From Arthrobacter sp. KBS0702 (GTDB taxonomy: Bacteria > Actinomycetota > Actinomycetes > Actinomycetales > Micrococcaceae): a DNA stretch of 64,000 nt. Shown piece by piece: positions 1 to 8,457 of the stretch (its first letter is position 1; each line of letters starts with the position of its first letter). The notes under the pieces are model-generated. The model made no database searches, was not told where the DNA came from, and worked only from the letters and a program-made list of their open reading frames with translations. Where the stretch lies: NCBI RefSeq assembly GCF_005937985.2, contig NZ_CP042172.1, positions 496,001-560,000 on the forward strand. Reading direction: 5' to 3'. Position numbers and translations under genes: made by a program.

Positions 1-2465
1 AGAAGGACGGCTGGCTGGCCAAGGCCGTCGAAGAGATCGCGGAACAGGCCGGATCCGCCGTGCTGCAGGACGTCGTCGACGGACTCGACGTCCGGCCCAT
101 CTTCACAGCCCATCCCACCGAGGCTTCCCGCCGCTCGGTGCTGGACAAGGTCCGCCGGCTCTCCGACGTGCTGGCCGAACCCACCCTCGAGGGCACCTCG
201 GCCCGCCGCCGCCAGGACCGCCAGCTGTCCGAGGTGATCGACCAGATGTGGCAGACGGATGAACTCCGCCAGGTCCGGCCCACCCCGGTGGATGAAGCCC
301 GCAACGCCATCTACTACCTCACCGGAATCCTCGGCGACGCCATGCCGGAGATGCTCTCGGACCTCTCCGAGCTGCTCGCCGACCACGGCGTGACCCTGCC
401 GGTCACCAAGGCGCCCATCCGCTTCGGTTCGTGGATCGGCGGCGACCGGGACGGCAACCCCAACGTCACGGCCGGCGTTACGCGCGAAATCCTGCAGATC
501 CAGAACCAGCACGCCATCCGGATCAGCATTGGCCTGATCGACGGGCTGATCTCCATCCTGTCCAACTCGACCGCGCTGGCCGGGGCGGACCAGGCGCTGC
601 TGGACTCGATCGACGTCGACCTGGGGCACCTGCCCGGGCTGGACCGCCGCGTCCTGGAGCTCAACGCGCAGGAGCCCTACCGGCTCAAACTCACCTGCAT
701 CAAGGCCAAACTGCTCAACACCGGCCGCCGGGTTGCCGCCGGCGGACCCCACGAGCCCGGCCGGGACTACGCCGCCACCGCGGAGCTGCTCGCCGAACTG
801 GGCCTGCTGGAGCCATCGCTGCGGAACCACCAGGCCGGTCTCGCCGCCGACGGCGCCCTGGCGCGGGTCCGCCGCGCCATCGCCTCCTTCGGCCTGCACC
901 TGGCCACCCTTGACATCCGCGAACACGCCGACCACCACCACGACGCCGTCGGGCAGCTGATGGACCGGCTCGGCGGACCCGGTGTGCGGTACGCCGAACT
1001 GAGCCGCGCCGAGCGGCTCGAGGTGCTGGGCTCCGAGCTGGCCTCCCGCCGGCCGCTGTCCGGCCACCCGATCAAGCTCGACGGCGTCGCCGACGGCACG
1101 TACGACGTGTTCCGCGAGATCCGCCGGGCCCTGCGCACCTACGGCCCCGACGTGATCGAGACTTACATCGTCTCGATGACCCGCGGCGCGGACGACGTGT
1201 TGGCGGCGGCGGTGCTGGCCCGGGAGGCCGGGCTGGTGAGCCTCTTCGGCGAGGCTCCCTACGCCAAAATCGGCTTCGCCCCGTTGCTGGAGACCGTCGA
1301 GGAGCTGCGCGCCTCGGCCGAGATTGTGGACGCGCTGCTCTCAGATTCGTCCTACCGCGAGCTGGTCCGGCTGCGCGGCGACGTGCAGGAGATCATGCTC
1401 GGCTACTCGGACTCCAACAAGGAATCCGGCGTGATGACGAGCCAGTGGGAAATCCACAAGACGCAGCGGAAGCTGCGCGACGTCGCGGCCAAGCACGGTG
1501 TGCGGGTGCGGCTCTTCCACGGCCGCGGCGGATCCGTGGGCCGCGGCGGCGGTCCGACCTACGACGCGATCATGGCCCAGCCCAACGGCGTGCTCGAAGG
1601 CGAAATCAAGTTCACCGAACAAGGCGAGGTCATCTCCGACAAGTACTCGCTGCCCGAGCTCGCCCGAGAGAACCTGGAGCTTTCCCTGGCCGCGGTGCTG
1701 CAGGGCTCGGCGCTGCACCGCGCCCCGCGCACCTCGGAGGACCAGCGCGAGCGCTACGGCCACGTCATGGAGACCATCTCCGACGCCGCGTTCGCCCGCT
1801 ACCGGAGCCTCATTGACGACCCGGACCTGCCGGCCTACTTCATGGCGTCCACGCCGGTGGAACAGCTGGGCTCGCTGAACATCGGGTCGCGGCCGTCCAA
1901 GCGCCCCGACTCGGGCGCAGGCCTCGAGGGCCTGCGTGCCATCCCGTGGGTGTTCGGCTGGACCCAGTCGCGGCAGATCGTGCCGGGCTGGTTCGGCGTG
2001 GGCTCGGGCCTCAAGGCGGCGCGCGAGGCCGGCCACTCCGCCCAGCTGGTGGAGATGATGGACGGTTGGCACTTCTTCCGCTCGGTGCTCTCGAACGTGG
2101 AAATGACGCTGGCCAAGACGGATATGGACATTGCCGGCTACTACGTCTCCACCCTGGTCCCGGAAGAACTGCACCACCTCTTCCGTGCCATCCGCGCCGA
2201 GTACGAGCTGACCGTCGCCGAGATCCAGAACCTCACGGGGGAGGACCTGCTGCTCGACGCGCAGCCGACGCTCAAGCGCTCGCTCGAGATCCGCGACCAG
2301 TACCTGGACCCGATCAGCTACCTGCAGGTGGAGCTGCTGCGCCGGGTCCGCGCCGAGGCCGCCGCCGGGGAGGGCATGCCCAACGCCGAGATCGACGAAC
2401 GCCTCCAGCGCGCCATGCTGATCACGGTCAACGGCGTCGCGGCCGGACTGCGCAACACCGGGTAG
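1..2465 (+). CDS. ppc: Phosphoenolpyruvate carboxylase, 5'-truncated by the window edge
   Basis: PEP carboxylase adds bicarbonate to phosphoenolpyruvate to make oxaloacetate, the main refilling (anaplerotic) step of the TCA cycle in the cytoplasm. The reading frame is open from base 3, so the true start lies outside the window; about 820 of the usual 900-930 residues are present. Visible signatures are the first catalytic histidine in FTAHPTEA (near base 112), the [10 protein letters not shown] block (near 1400), the glycine-rich mobile loop [14 protein letters not shown] (near 1515) and the family's conserved C-terminus RNTG. A GTG at 60 is in frame but is inside the conserved domain and is not the start. 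No clear terminator follows; the next gene on the same strand starts 50 bases later. Identification is secure. Confidence 0.97.
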   Translation, partial: KDGWLAKAVEEIAEQAGSAVLQDVVDGLDVRPIFTAHPTEASRRSVLDKVRRLSDVLAEPTLEGTSARRRQDRQLSEVIDQMWQTDELRQVRPTPVDEARNAIYYLTGILGDAMPEMLSDLSELLADHGVTLPVTKAPIRFGSWIGGDRDGNPNVTAGVTREILQIQNQHAIRISIGLIDGLISILSNSTALAGADQALLDSIDVDLGHLPGLDRRVLELNAQEPYRLKLTCIKAKLLNTGRRVAAGGPHEPGRDYAATAELLAELGLLEPSLRNHQAGLAADGALARVRRAIASFGLHLATLDIREHADHHHDAVGQLMDRLGGPGVRYAELSRAERLEVLGSELASRRPLSGHPIKLDGVADGTYDVFREIRRALRTYGPDVIETYIVSMTRGADDVLAAAVLAREAGLVSLFGEAPYAKIGFAPLLETVEELRASAEIVDALLSDSSYRELVRLRGDVQEIMLGYSDSNKESGVMTSQWEIHKTQRKLRDVAAKHGVRVRLFHGRGGSVGRGGGPTYDAIMAQPNGVLEGEIKFTEQGEVISDKYSLPELARENLELSLAAVLQGSALHRAPRTSEDQRERYGHVMETISDAAFARYRSLIDDPDLPAYFMASTPVEQLGSLNIGSRPSKRPDSGAGLEGLRAIPWVFGWTQSRQIVPGWFGVGSGLKAAREAGHSAQLVEMMDGWHFFRSVLSNVEMTLAKTDMDIAGYYVSTLVPEELHHLFRAIRAEYELTVAEIQNLTGEDLLLDAQPTLKRSLEIRDQYLDPISYLQVELLRRVRAEAAAGEGMPNAEIDERLQRAMLITVNGVAAGLRNTG

Positions 2466-2515
2466 TCCGCGAAGCGGCCGGGCGGCCCGTCGGAGGGGCC
2501 GGATAGGGTTGTTCC

Positions 2516-2821
2516 ATGCCGTCGTTCCAGACCAGACTCAAGATCACCGGACTAAAACCGGGCAACCCGCCGGAGGCCGTCATGCAGGCTGCCGTCGAGG
2601 CGCTCGGGACACGGCACCATGTGGAGTCCAACCAGCTGGAGCTCGCCGGCGGGGTCCCGCAGCTGAACCTGCGCTTCCTGGTGGACGCCACGGCCTACGC
2701 CGCCGAGAACAGCCAGGCGCTGGAGTCGGCCGCCATGATGCGCGACGCCGTCGAACGCGTGGCGGTGACCGGAAACCTGACCGTGCTGCGGCGCAACCGC
2801 GGCCGCTGGGCGCCGGTCTAG
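2516..2821 (+). CDS. Conserved small hypothetical protein (101 aa)
   Basis: Function not recognised. The 101-residue product has no signal peptide or membrane segment and reads as a compact soluble alpha/beta protein: a strand-like start (QTRLKITGL), an amphipathic helix (PEAVMQAAVEALG), two strands around LNLRFLVDATAY, and a basic end (RRNRGRW). It lies 50 bases after ppc on the same strand and could be cotranscribed with it. Its stop codon overlaps that of the convergent DedA gene in the four bases ctag at 2818-2821, so there is no room for a terminator between them. Codon use matches the surrounding high-GC core. It is likely a real gene because of its codon bias and start context, but no role can be assigned. 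Confidence 0.75.
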   Translation: MPSFQTRLKITGLKPGNPPEAVMQAAVEALGTRHHVESNQLELAGGVPQLNLRFLVDATAYAAENSQALESAAMMRDAVERVAVTGNLTVLRRNRGRWAPV

Positions 2822-3462
2822 AAGTCCAGTTCCTCGTCGGGGTCCGCGGCGGCCGACCCCGACTCGACGACGGGGGACCGGTTCCCTCGGCGGCGCGTGA
2901 CGACCAGCCCGACGGCGGCGCCGATCGCGAGGCCGAGGCCCACCCCGATCAGCGAGCTCGCCCAGAACGGCAGCCGCGTTGCCGAGCCCGTGACGTAGCC
3001 CAGCCCCACCGACCAGGCAGCCCACAGCACGCCGCCCACGGCCGCGCAGAAGCTGAAGCCGCGCGTGGACACGTTCGCGATCCCCGCCGCGGCGGTGGTG
3101 GCGAGCCGGCCGCCGGGGATGAAGCGGATCCCGATGATGGCCCCGTAGGTGGACGAGCGGCCGGCCTTGGCGATGGCCAGGTGCACCGCGCCGTGGAACT
3201 TCCGGCCCCAGCTCCAACGGTCCAGCACATGGCTGAGGCGGCGCTTAAACAGCTGGAAGACCATCAGGTCGCCGAGCCAGGAGGCCAGCGCCGCGAGGAC
3301 CCCCACGAGGAACGCGTTGGCGCGGCCGTCGGCCGACAGTGCTCCGGCTGTGATCACCACCATCTCGGAGGGTACCGGCGGGAAGATGGCGTCGCCGAGG
3401 ACAACGGGGATGATCCAGAAGTAGATCGCGGATCCCCAGGTGTCCGCATTGGCCAGGTCCAT
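2818..3462 (-). CDS. DedA family (SNARE-associated Golgi-type) membrane protein
   Basis: DedA proteins are polytopic inner-membrane proteins; several members are implicated in lipid carrier recycling (undecaprenyl phosphate or phosphatidylethanolamine flipping) and membrane homeostasis. The 214-residue product shows the family pattern: an N-terminal hydrophobic hairpin with PPVPSEMVVITAGAL (near residue 30), the diagnostic GIRFIPGGRLAT segment (near residue 115) with its conserved arginine and glycine pair, and two further hydrophobic segments before a charged cytoplasmic tail ending in acidic residues. An ATG at 3462 is preferred to a GTG at 3468, although neither has a strong ribosome binding site. 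The substrate cannot be inferred from the sequence. Confidence 0.88.
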   Translation of the reverse strand: MDLANADTWGSAIYFWIIPVVLGDAIFPPVPSEMVVITAGALSADGRANAFLVGVLAALASWLGDLMVFQLFKRRLSHVLDRWSWGRKFHGAVHLAIAKAGRSSTYGAIIGIRFIPGGRLATTAAAGIANVSTRGFSFCAAVGGVLWAAWSVGLGYVTGSATRLPFWASSLIGVGLGLAIGAAVGLVVTRRRGNRSPVVESGSAAADPDEELDF

Positions 3463-3534
3463 GGGCACAAGTTACCCCATATCCGGCCGGACGCCCGGGT
3501 GCTTGGGGTTGGGTTCCGGGTGGTGCCCCGCGGC

Positions 3535-4512
3535 CTAGCGGGCTTCGGAGAGTTCAAGCCGGCTGCGGTACTCCACCGGGCTGCCGGTGATGGGGTCCAC
3601 GAACCGGATGCCGCGGGCCAGGAGCTGGAGCGGCCTGGTGTAGTCGTCCGGCGCCTTGTCCAGCAGCTCGGGATAAAACGCGTCGTTCACAATCCCGAGT
3701 CCGAGCGAGGCCATGTGGACCCGGAGCTGGTGGGTCTTTCCTGAGTGCGGCTCCAGCCGGTACAACGCACGGCGCGGTGCGGCGGCGTCGGGCATGCCGT
3801 CGGGACCGCTTTCGGGACCGTTTTCGGCCGGCCCGGCGAAAGTGTGGAGCCGTTCAATCCGGGTCTCGGCGTTGGGCTCGCCCTCAATGACCTCGGCCAG
3901 TAGATAGCTGCGGGACTTCGTCATCCGGTTCCGCACCACGACGGGGAAGTCGACGGCGGGGTGCCCCGGCGCGGGCTCCGCCGCGGCCACGCACTCATAT
4001 TCCTTCTGGACCTGGCGCTTCTCGAAGAGCACCTGGTACTTCCCGCGGGTCTCGGGGTTCGTGGAGAGCAGCAGGATGCCGGCCGTCATGCGGTCCAGCC
4101 GGTGCATCGGGACCAGGTCCGGCAGTCCCAGCTGGTTCCGCAGGCGCACCAGGGCCGACTCCTGGATGTAGGTGCCGCCCGGGGTGGTGGGCAGGAAGTG
4201 CGGTTTATCCACCACCAGGAGGTGCTCGTTCTGGTGCAGGATGTTCAGCTCCACCGGGATGCGGGGCTCCGGCGGCAGCGAGCGGTAGTACCAAATGAAG
4301 GTGTGGTGCCGCAGCGGGGTGGTCCGGTCCAGCGGGACGCCGGCCTCGCCCACGATCTCGCCGGCGTCGAACCGGTCCTCGATGCCCTGCGGGTCGATGT
4401 GCCCCCAGCGGTGCATCATGTAGTCCATCGCGGTGTCCCAAGGCCCCTCGTCCGGCAGCCGCAGGCGGGTCGCGTTCACGCCGTCGCGCACGGGCAGGGG
4501 GGATTGCATCAC
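3535..4512 (-). CDS. RluA family RNA pseudouridine synthase
   Basis: Predicted to convert specific uridines in rRNA or tRNA to pseudouridine. The 325-residue protein carries the RluA motif as MHRLDRMTAGILLLS near residues 136-150; Asp140 is the expected nucleophile. It also has the family's HLLVVDKPHFLPTTPGG entry segment and the C-terminal block THQLRVHMASLGLGIVNDAFY with the conserved Arg-Val-His. The N-terminal ~85 residues form an S4-like or family-specific leader containing RWGHIDPQGIEDRF. The start is a GTG at 4512 or the ATG right after it; no strong Shine-Dalgarno is seen. It is divergent from the ArsR operon, with a large palindrome lying between. The target nucleotide cannot be read from the sequence. 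Confidence 0.9.
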   Translation of the reverse strand: MMQSPLPVRDGVNATRLRLPDEGPWDTAMDYMMHRWGHIDPQGIEDRFDAGEIVGEAGVPLDRTTPLRHHTFIWYYRSLPPEPRIPVELNILHQNEHLLVVDKPHFLPTTPGGTYIQESALVRLRNQLGLPDLVPMHRLDRMTAGILLLSTNPETRGKYQVLFEKRQVQKEYECVAAAEPAPGHPAVDFPVVVRNRMTKSRSYLLAEVIEGEPNAETRIERLHTFAGPAENGPESGPDGMPDAAAPRRALYRLEPHSGKTHQLRVHMASLGLGIVNDAFYPELLDKAPDDYTRPLQLLARGIRFVDPITGSPVEYRSRLELSEAR

Positions 4513-4542
4513 CGACCCATTCTACGTCGCCGCCCCCACCCG

Positions 4543-4610
4543 CCGTTTCGACGGTTCCCTGCCCACTCGACGCTTCGAAGCGTCGAACCGGCAGGGAACC
4601 GTCGAAACGG
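4543..4610. repeat. Nested intergenic palindrome, copy 1
   Basis: The two outer arms are 21-base perfect inverted repeats (4543-4563 and 4590-4610) whose core reads ccgtttcgacggttcc. Inside them is a second, independent perfect palindrome of 20 bases (4567-4586) centred on gcttcgaagc. The element lies between two divergently transcribed genes, so it is not an ordinary terminator. A second copy sharing the same 16-base core is at 6056-6123, downstream of the same operon. It resembles a REP or BIME-type element. Confidence 0.9.
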
Positions 4611-4631
4611 GCACCGACGAGAAAAAAGTTC

Positions 4632-4661
4632 TTGACAATAAAAACTGTCGGTGGCCACACT
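4632..4661 (+). promoter_or_regulatory. Promoter/operator of the ArsR-SRPBCC operon
   Basis: A consensus -35 hexamer ttgaca is at 4632-4637, in an unusually A-rich tract, about 30 bases before the chosen ArsR start. The -10 is weak. The -35 overlaps a short dyad, gaca-N8-tgtc (4634-4649), a suitable ArsR-type operator, so autorepression is plausible. An in-frame start at 4632 would overlap the -35 element and is therefore unlikely. Confidence 0.5.
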
Positions 4662-4667
4662 GGAAGC

Positions 4668-5327
4668 ATGTTGGATATCGAAGTCATTGAGGACCCGGCC
4701 GCGGCGGAGGCCTCGCTGGACCCGATCCGGACCCGCATCCTGCGGGAGCTGGCCGAGCCCGGCTCCGCCACGCAGCTCGCCGCGAAAGTGGGCCTGCCGC
4801 GGCAGAAGGTGAACTACCACCTGAAGGCCCTGGAGCGGCACGGCCTGGTCGAGCTCGTCGAGGAGCGGCGTCGCGGCAACGTCACCGAGCGCATCCTGCG
4901 CGCGACGGCGGCGTCGTACCTGATTTCCCCGTCGGCGCTGGCCTCCGTGGCCCCGGACCCGCACCGGTTTTCGGACCGCTTCTCCGCCTTCTGGCTGCTG
5001 GCGCTGGCGGCCCGCATGGTCCAGGAACTTGGCCAGCTGATTGCCGGAGCCGGCGCGGCCCGGCAGAAACTCGCCACCTTCGCGATCGACGGGGAGATCA
5101 CCTTCCGTTCGGCGGCCGACCGGGCCGCCTTCGCCGAGGAACTCGGGGCCACCGTGGCCCGGCTCGCGGACAAGTACCACGACGACGGCGGTACGGTCCC
5201 GCCGGGCGGCTCGGCCGGCGGGCACACCCGGGCTCCGGGGCGCAAGCACCGGCTCGTCGTCGCACTCCACCCGACGCTGAAGACCCAACCCAAGACCCCA
5301 CATTCCAAGGAGCAGAACCATGACTGA
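4668..5327 (+). CDS. ArsR family winged-helix transcriptional regulator
   Basis: The 219-residue regulator has an N-terminal winged helix-turn-helix at about residues 15-85, with recognition region TQLAAKVGLPRQKVNYHLKA and wing LVELVEERRRGNVTERI. A longer C-terminal half (AFWLLALAARMVQELGQLI and following helices) probably serves dimerisation or ligand sensing. No vicinal cysteine metal site is visible, so it belongs to the non-metal ArsR group. ATG 4668 is chosen because it follows a short ggaag element and clears the promoter at 4632. It overlaps the SRPBCC gene by 8 bases; ArsR-SRPBCC pairs are a common arrangement in which the regulator represses its own operon. The ligand is unknown. Confidence 0.88.
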   Translation: MLDIEVIEDPAAAEASLDPIRTRILRELAEPGSATQLAAKVGLPRQKVNYHLKALERHGLVELVEERRRGNVTERILRATAASYLISPSALASVAPDPHRFSDRFSAFWLLALAARMVQELGQLIAGAGAARQKLATFAIDGEITFRSAADRAAFAEELGATVARLADKYHDDGGTVPPGGSAGGHTRAPGRKHRLVVALHPTLKTQPKTPHSKEQNHD

Positions 5328-6012
5328 CAAGCGCGAATTCGAGATTGTTTACGACACGGAACTGCCCGGCACCCCCGAGCGCGTCTGGGAGGCGGTGACC
5401 CGCGGCACCCCGGCCTGGATGTTTCCCACGGACCAGTGGCCGGCTGTGAAGACTGTGGAGGAGCGCCCTTCCCACCTGGTCTCCCGGATGGAAGGCCCGG
5501 ACGGCTGGTTCAACCAGCTCGAGCATGTCCTCGAACCGCTCGACGGCGGCCGGGCGCGGCTGCACTACGTCCACAGCGGCATCTTCACGGACGACTGGGA
5601 CGGGCAGTACGACGGCGCCAGGAAGCACACGGCGTTCTACCTGCACACCCTGGGCCAGTACCTCAAGCACTTCGACGGCAAGCCCGTGGTCTTCACCGAC
5701 ATACAGGCACCGGCCGCGTCGCAGGTCGCGGAGGGATTCGAGCGGCTCAAGCAGGCCCTCGGAGTCGCCGGCTCGGCGCAGGGGGACACGGTGGAACTGG
5801 ACGTCGACGGCGTCGGGCAGCTGTCCGCCGAGGTGGATTTCTCCAACGAGAACTTCCTCGGGCTGCGGACCGCGGACACGCTGTACCGCTTCTTCGGGCG
5901 CAACGCCTTCGGCGCGCCGGTCGGCATGACCGTCCACGACTTCAGCGGCCGCGGGGATACGGGGGCGACGGCGAAAGCCTGGGCCGGGTTCCTCGAGAAG
6001 GTCTACGCCTAG
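5320..6012 (+). CDS. SRPBCC (AHSA1/START-like) domain protein
   Basis: The product is a 230-residue soluble protein of the SRPBCC fold, a helix-grip cavity that binds hydrophobic ligands. The first 145 residues follow the AHSA1-like pattern: a start strand EFEIVYDTELPGTPERVWEAV, then strands around HLVSRMEGPDGWFNQLEHVL and ARLHYVHSGIF, and the closing long helix AFYLHTLGQYLKHF. The last 80 residues may form a partial second copy of the fold (VELDVDGVGQLSAEVDFS). The start codon lies inside the end of the ArsR gene and is preceded by aaggag within the ArsR coding region, so translation is probably coupled. Substrate and biological role are unknown. Confidence 0.85.
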   Translation: MTDKREFEIVYDTELPGTPERVWEAVTRGTPAWMFPTDQWPAVKTVEERPSHLVSRMEGPDGWFNQLEHVLEPLDGGRARLHYVHSGIFTDDWDGQYDGARKHTAFYLHTLGQYLKHFDGKPVVFTDIQAPAASQVAEGFERLKQALGVAGSAQGDTVELDVDGVGQLSAEVDFSNENFLGLRTADTLYRFFGRNAFGAPVGMTVHDFSGRGDTGATAKAWAGFLEKVYA

Positions 6013-6017
6013 GCCCC

Positions 6018-6066
6018 GCTCCGCCTTTTCGACGCTCCGCCTTTTCGACGCTCCGCCGTTTCGACG
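6018..6066. repeat. Three tandem 16-base repeats next to palindrome copy 2
   Basis: Three consecutive 16-base units read cgctccgccttttcga, cgctccgccttttcga and cgctccgccgtttcga, starting just after the stop of the SRPBCC gene. The third unit changes one base and runs directly into the left arm of the palindrome at 6056, sharing gtttcgac with it. The arrangement looks like slippage amplification of one end of the palindromic element. Confidence 0.85.
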
Positions 6067-6123
6067 GTTCCGTGCCCGTTCGATGTGTCCGCGCGTCGAG
6101 TGGGCACGGAACCGTCGAAACGG
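6056..6123. repeat. Nested intergenic palindrome, copy 2
   Basis: Perfect 22-base inverted arms at 6056-6077 and 6102-6123 share the core ccgtttcgacggttcc with the copy at 4543-4610. The spacer is different and lacks the inner 20-base palindrome. It lies between convergent genes (SRPBCC on plus, MocR on minus), so this copy could also act as a bidirectional terminator. Confidence 0.9.
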
Positions 6124-6166
6124 GCCCGGGGGAGGCCCGGGGGGGAGGCGGGAGCCCGCGCGGGCG

Positions 6167-7696
6167 TCAGGCGATGGCTGCGGCGGGCGGGGCGGGGAGG
6201 TTGCGCCGCAGTTGGGGGGAACGCTCCAGCCGGTCCTGGGCCGCGCGCAGTGCCAGCACCGCGGACTCCAGCTTCTCCGGCGGCAGGGTGAAGGGTAGGC
6301 GCAGGTAGTGCTCGAAGGCGCCGCCGACGCCGAACCTGGGTCCCGCGGCGAGCCGGATCCCGAAGTCCGGGGCGAGCACCGCAAGGGCGGTGCTGACCGG
6401 TGCCGGCAGCCGGCACCAGACCGACAGGCCGCCGTCGGGCCGTTCCGGCTCCCAGTCCGGCAGGTGTCCGCGGATGAGGTCCAGCAGGGTCTCCCGGTTC
6501 TCCCGCAGCGCGGCGAGCCGGGCCGGGAGCGGCTCGGCCAGGTCGTTGACCAGGTGCGCCGCGGCAAGCTGCTCGACCACCGGGCCGCCCAGATCCATGG
6601 TGGTGCGGGCGGCGGCGAAGCGTTGGATCAGGGGCTCGCCGGCCCGGATCCAGCCGGTGCGCAGCCCCGCCCAGTGCGACTTGCTCAGGGAACCAAGCGA
6701 GACCACCGCCGGGCTGAACGCGGCCATGGGCGTGGAACTGAGGCCGTCGAGGTTCAGCTCCCGCAGCGTCTCGTCGGCCACCAGCACGGTGCCCGACGCC
6801 GCGGCCGCCGCGACGAGGCGGCGGCGCTGGGAGTCGGGCATCAGCCGGCCTGTGGGGTTGTGGAAGTCCGGCACCAGGTACGCCATCGCCGGCCGCTGCT
6901 GCAGCAGCGCCGCTTCCATCGCCTCCACATCCCAGCCGGCGTCCCGGGCCCCCGGGCCCGCGGGCACGGCGGAACCCGAGGGGGCTTCGGTGCGGCTCGG
7001 CGCGGGCATGGCCACGGTCACCGTCCGGCAGCCGGCGGCGCGGATCGCATCGAGGGCATTGGGGTAGCTGGGATGCTCCACGAGCACCTTCCCGGACCGG
7101 CCCCCAAGGGTGCGGAGGACGATGTTCAGGGCATGCTGCGCGCCGGAGGTGACCAGGATCTGCCCGGCGGTGGTGGGCACTCCGGCCGCCGTATAGCGGG
7201 CCGCGATCGCCTCGCGGAGCGGACCCACCCCAAGGGCGTCGTAGCCGAAGCCGGGCAGCAGCGCCGGCAGCTCCGTCAGCGCGGCGGCAAACGCCCGGTG
7301 CACCACCTCGCCGCTTGCCGGCAGCGAGGCGTAGGCCAGGTCGAGGACTCCGTCCGGAACCGCCAGTCCGGGCGCGCCGCTGAGCCGCGGGCCGCCGTCG
7401 TTCGCGGCATGGCCGGGCCTGTGGCTGGGAATGCGGCTGCGGCTCCTGCTGCCCGGGCCGCCGCTGAGGAAACCTTCGTCGCGCAGCAGCGCGTAGGCGG
7501 CGGTCACGGTGGTGCGGCTGATGCCGAGGGCCGCGGCCAGCGACCGCTCGCTCGGCAGGGCGACGTCGAGCGCGATGCGGCCGTCCAGGATGAGCAGGCG
7601 CACGACGTCGGCCAGTTCGCGGTACGCGGGGGAGGCGCCGACGTTCCACCCGCCCAGCAGACGGATCAGCGAACTCGGATTCAAGGAACCGGACAT
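6167..7696 (-). CDS. MocR/PdxR-type regulator (GntR winged helix fused to aminotransferase fold)
   Basis: MocR regulators join an N-terminal GntR DNA-binding domain to a fold-type I aminotransferase domain that binds pyridoxal phosphate. Here the winged helix spans about residues 22-90 (LPSERSLAAALGISRTTVTAAY) and the aminotransferase domain about 110-500. The expected PLP lysine is Lys339 in SLGSLSKSHWAGLRTGW; the conserved HNPTGRLMP segment is at about 279-287. At 509 residues it has the normal family length. It is divergent from a YczE-like membrane protein, and the 60-base gap holds three half-sites of a repeated operator, so it probably regulates that gene. Whether the ligand is PLP, an amino acid or another compound cannot be told. 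Confidence 0.92.
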   Translation of the reverse strand: MSGSLNPSSLIRLLGGWNVGASPAYRELADVVRLLILDGRIALDVALPSERSLAAALGISRTTVTAAYALLRDEGFLSGGPGSRSRSRIPSHRPGHAANDGGPRLSGAPGLAVPDGVLDLAYASLPASGEVVHRAFAAALTELPALLPGFGYDALGVGPLREAIAARYTAAGVPTTAGQILVTSGAQHALNIVLRTLGGRSGKVLVEHPSYPNALDAIRAAGCRTVTVAMPAPSRTEAPSGSAVPAGPGARDAGWDVEAMEAALLQQRPAMAYLVPDFHNPTGRLMPDSQRRRLVAAAAASGTVLVADETLRELNLDGLSSTPMAAFSPAVVSLGSLSKSHWAGLRTGWIRAGEPLIQRFAAARTTMDLGGPVVEQLAAAHLVNDLAEPLPARLAALRENRETLLDLIRGHLPDWEPERPDGGLSVWCRLPAPVSTALAVLAPDFGIRLAAGPRFGVGGAFEHYLRLPFTLPPEKLESAVLALRAAQDRLERSPQLRRNLPAPPAAAIA

Positions 7697-7698
7697 AA

Positions 7699-7739
7699 AG
7701 CCAGTATTTCAAACTGGCTATGGATTACAAGGCCAGTTT
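7699..7739. promoter_or_regulatory. MocR operator: three AGCCAGT-type half-sites
   Basis: The gap between the divergent genes holds agccagt (7699-7705), its inverted partner actggct (7713-7719) and a third copy, gccagttt (7732-7739), which pairs with aaactggc at 7711-7718. Thus one central half-site forms a dyad with either flank. MocR regulators usually bind repeated half-sites in just such divergent regions. Assignment to the neighbouring regulator is inference. Confidence 0.65.
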
Positions 7740-7757
7740 TCGGGGAGGATGGTGGTC

Positions 7758-8411
7758 ATGATGACCCGCAGACTCCTCCAGCTCCTGATCGGCCTTGCCC
7801 TGTACGGCGTTTCGCTGGCCATGGTCATCCGCGCCAGCCTGGGGACGGCGCCGTGGGATGTCTTCCACCAGGGGCTGGCGGGCAGGACCGGGCTGAGCCT
7901 TGGCACGGTGGTGATCATCGTCAGCTTCCTGGTGCTGCTGCTGTGGATTCCGCTCCGGCAGTGGCCCGGGGTCGGTACCGTCTGCAATGCCGTGCTGGTG
8001 GGCGTCTTTGCCGACGTCGGGCTGGCACTGATCCCGAGGTTTTCGCACCTGGGCGGCCAGGCCGCGCTCCTGGTCGGGGCAGTGCTGCTCAACGGGGTGG
8101 CCTCGGCCATGTACATTGGTGCGCGCCTCGGACCCGGCGCACGGGATGGCCTGATGACCGGGCTGGCACGGCGCACCGGGTGGCCGGTACGCGGCGCGCG
8201 GACCGGCATCGAGGTAGTGGTGCTGGGCGCCGGCTGGCTGCTGGGTGGATCCGTGGGCGTGGGGACCGTGCTCTACGCCCTGGCGATCGGCCCGCTGGTG
8301 CAACTGCTGCTGCCGCGGTTCACCGTGCCGGAACCCAGGTCCGCAGGCGAAGGCGAAGCCCGGGCAGAGGCGGAAGCAGCCGTGGCCGGGGCCTCCACTC
8401 CGGCGTCGTAG
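7758..8411 (+). CDS. YczE/YyaS/YitT family integral membrane protein
   Basis: The product, about 217 residues long, has five or so hydrophobic segments and begins RRLLQLLIGLALYGVSLAMV. The conserved pattern RASLGTAPWDVFHQGLA near the first loop and ARLGPGARDGLMTGLARRTG in the middle are hallmarks of the YczE-like family, which is often encoded next to a MocR regulator, as here. The strong gggggagg ribosome binding site (7742-7748) sits directly on an ATG at 7749 but nine bases before ATG 7758, so the later start is favoured. The tail after the last membrane segment is Ala/Glu-rich. The function is probably transport or export of a small compound controlled by the regulator; the substrate is unknown. 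Confidence 0.85.
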   Translation: MMTRRLLQLLIGLALYGVSLAMVIRASLGTAPWDVFHQGLAGRTGLSLGTVVIIVSFLVLLLWIPLRQWPGVGTVCNAVLVGVFADVGLALIPRFSHLGGQAALLVGAVLLNGVASAMYIGARLGPGARDGLMTGLARRTGWPVRGARTGIEVVVLGAGWLLGGSVGVGTVLYALAIGPLVQLLLPRFTVPEPRSAGEGEARAEAEAAVAGASTPAS

Positions 8412-8457
8412 CTTCCGCGCCCCGAGTTCCGTCACAGCGAACCTGACCGCCCCGACA

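Noticed and set aside
1341..2177. 278-codon minus-strand frame inside ppc
   Set aside because: Antisense shadow with His/Arg-rich composition and no recognisable domain.
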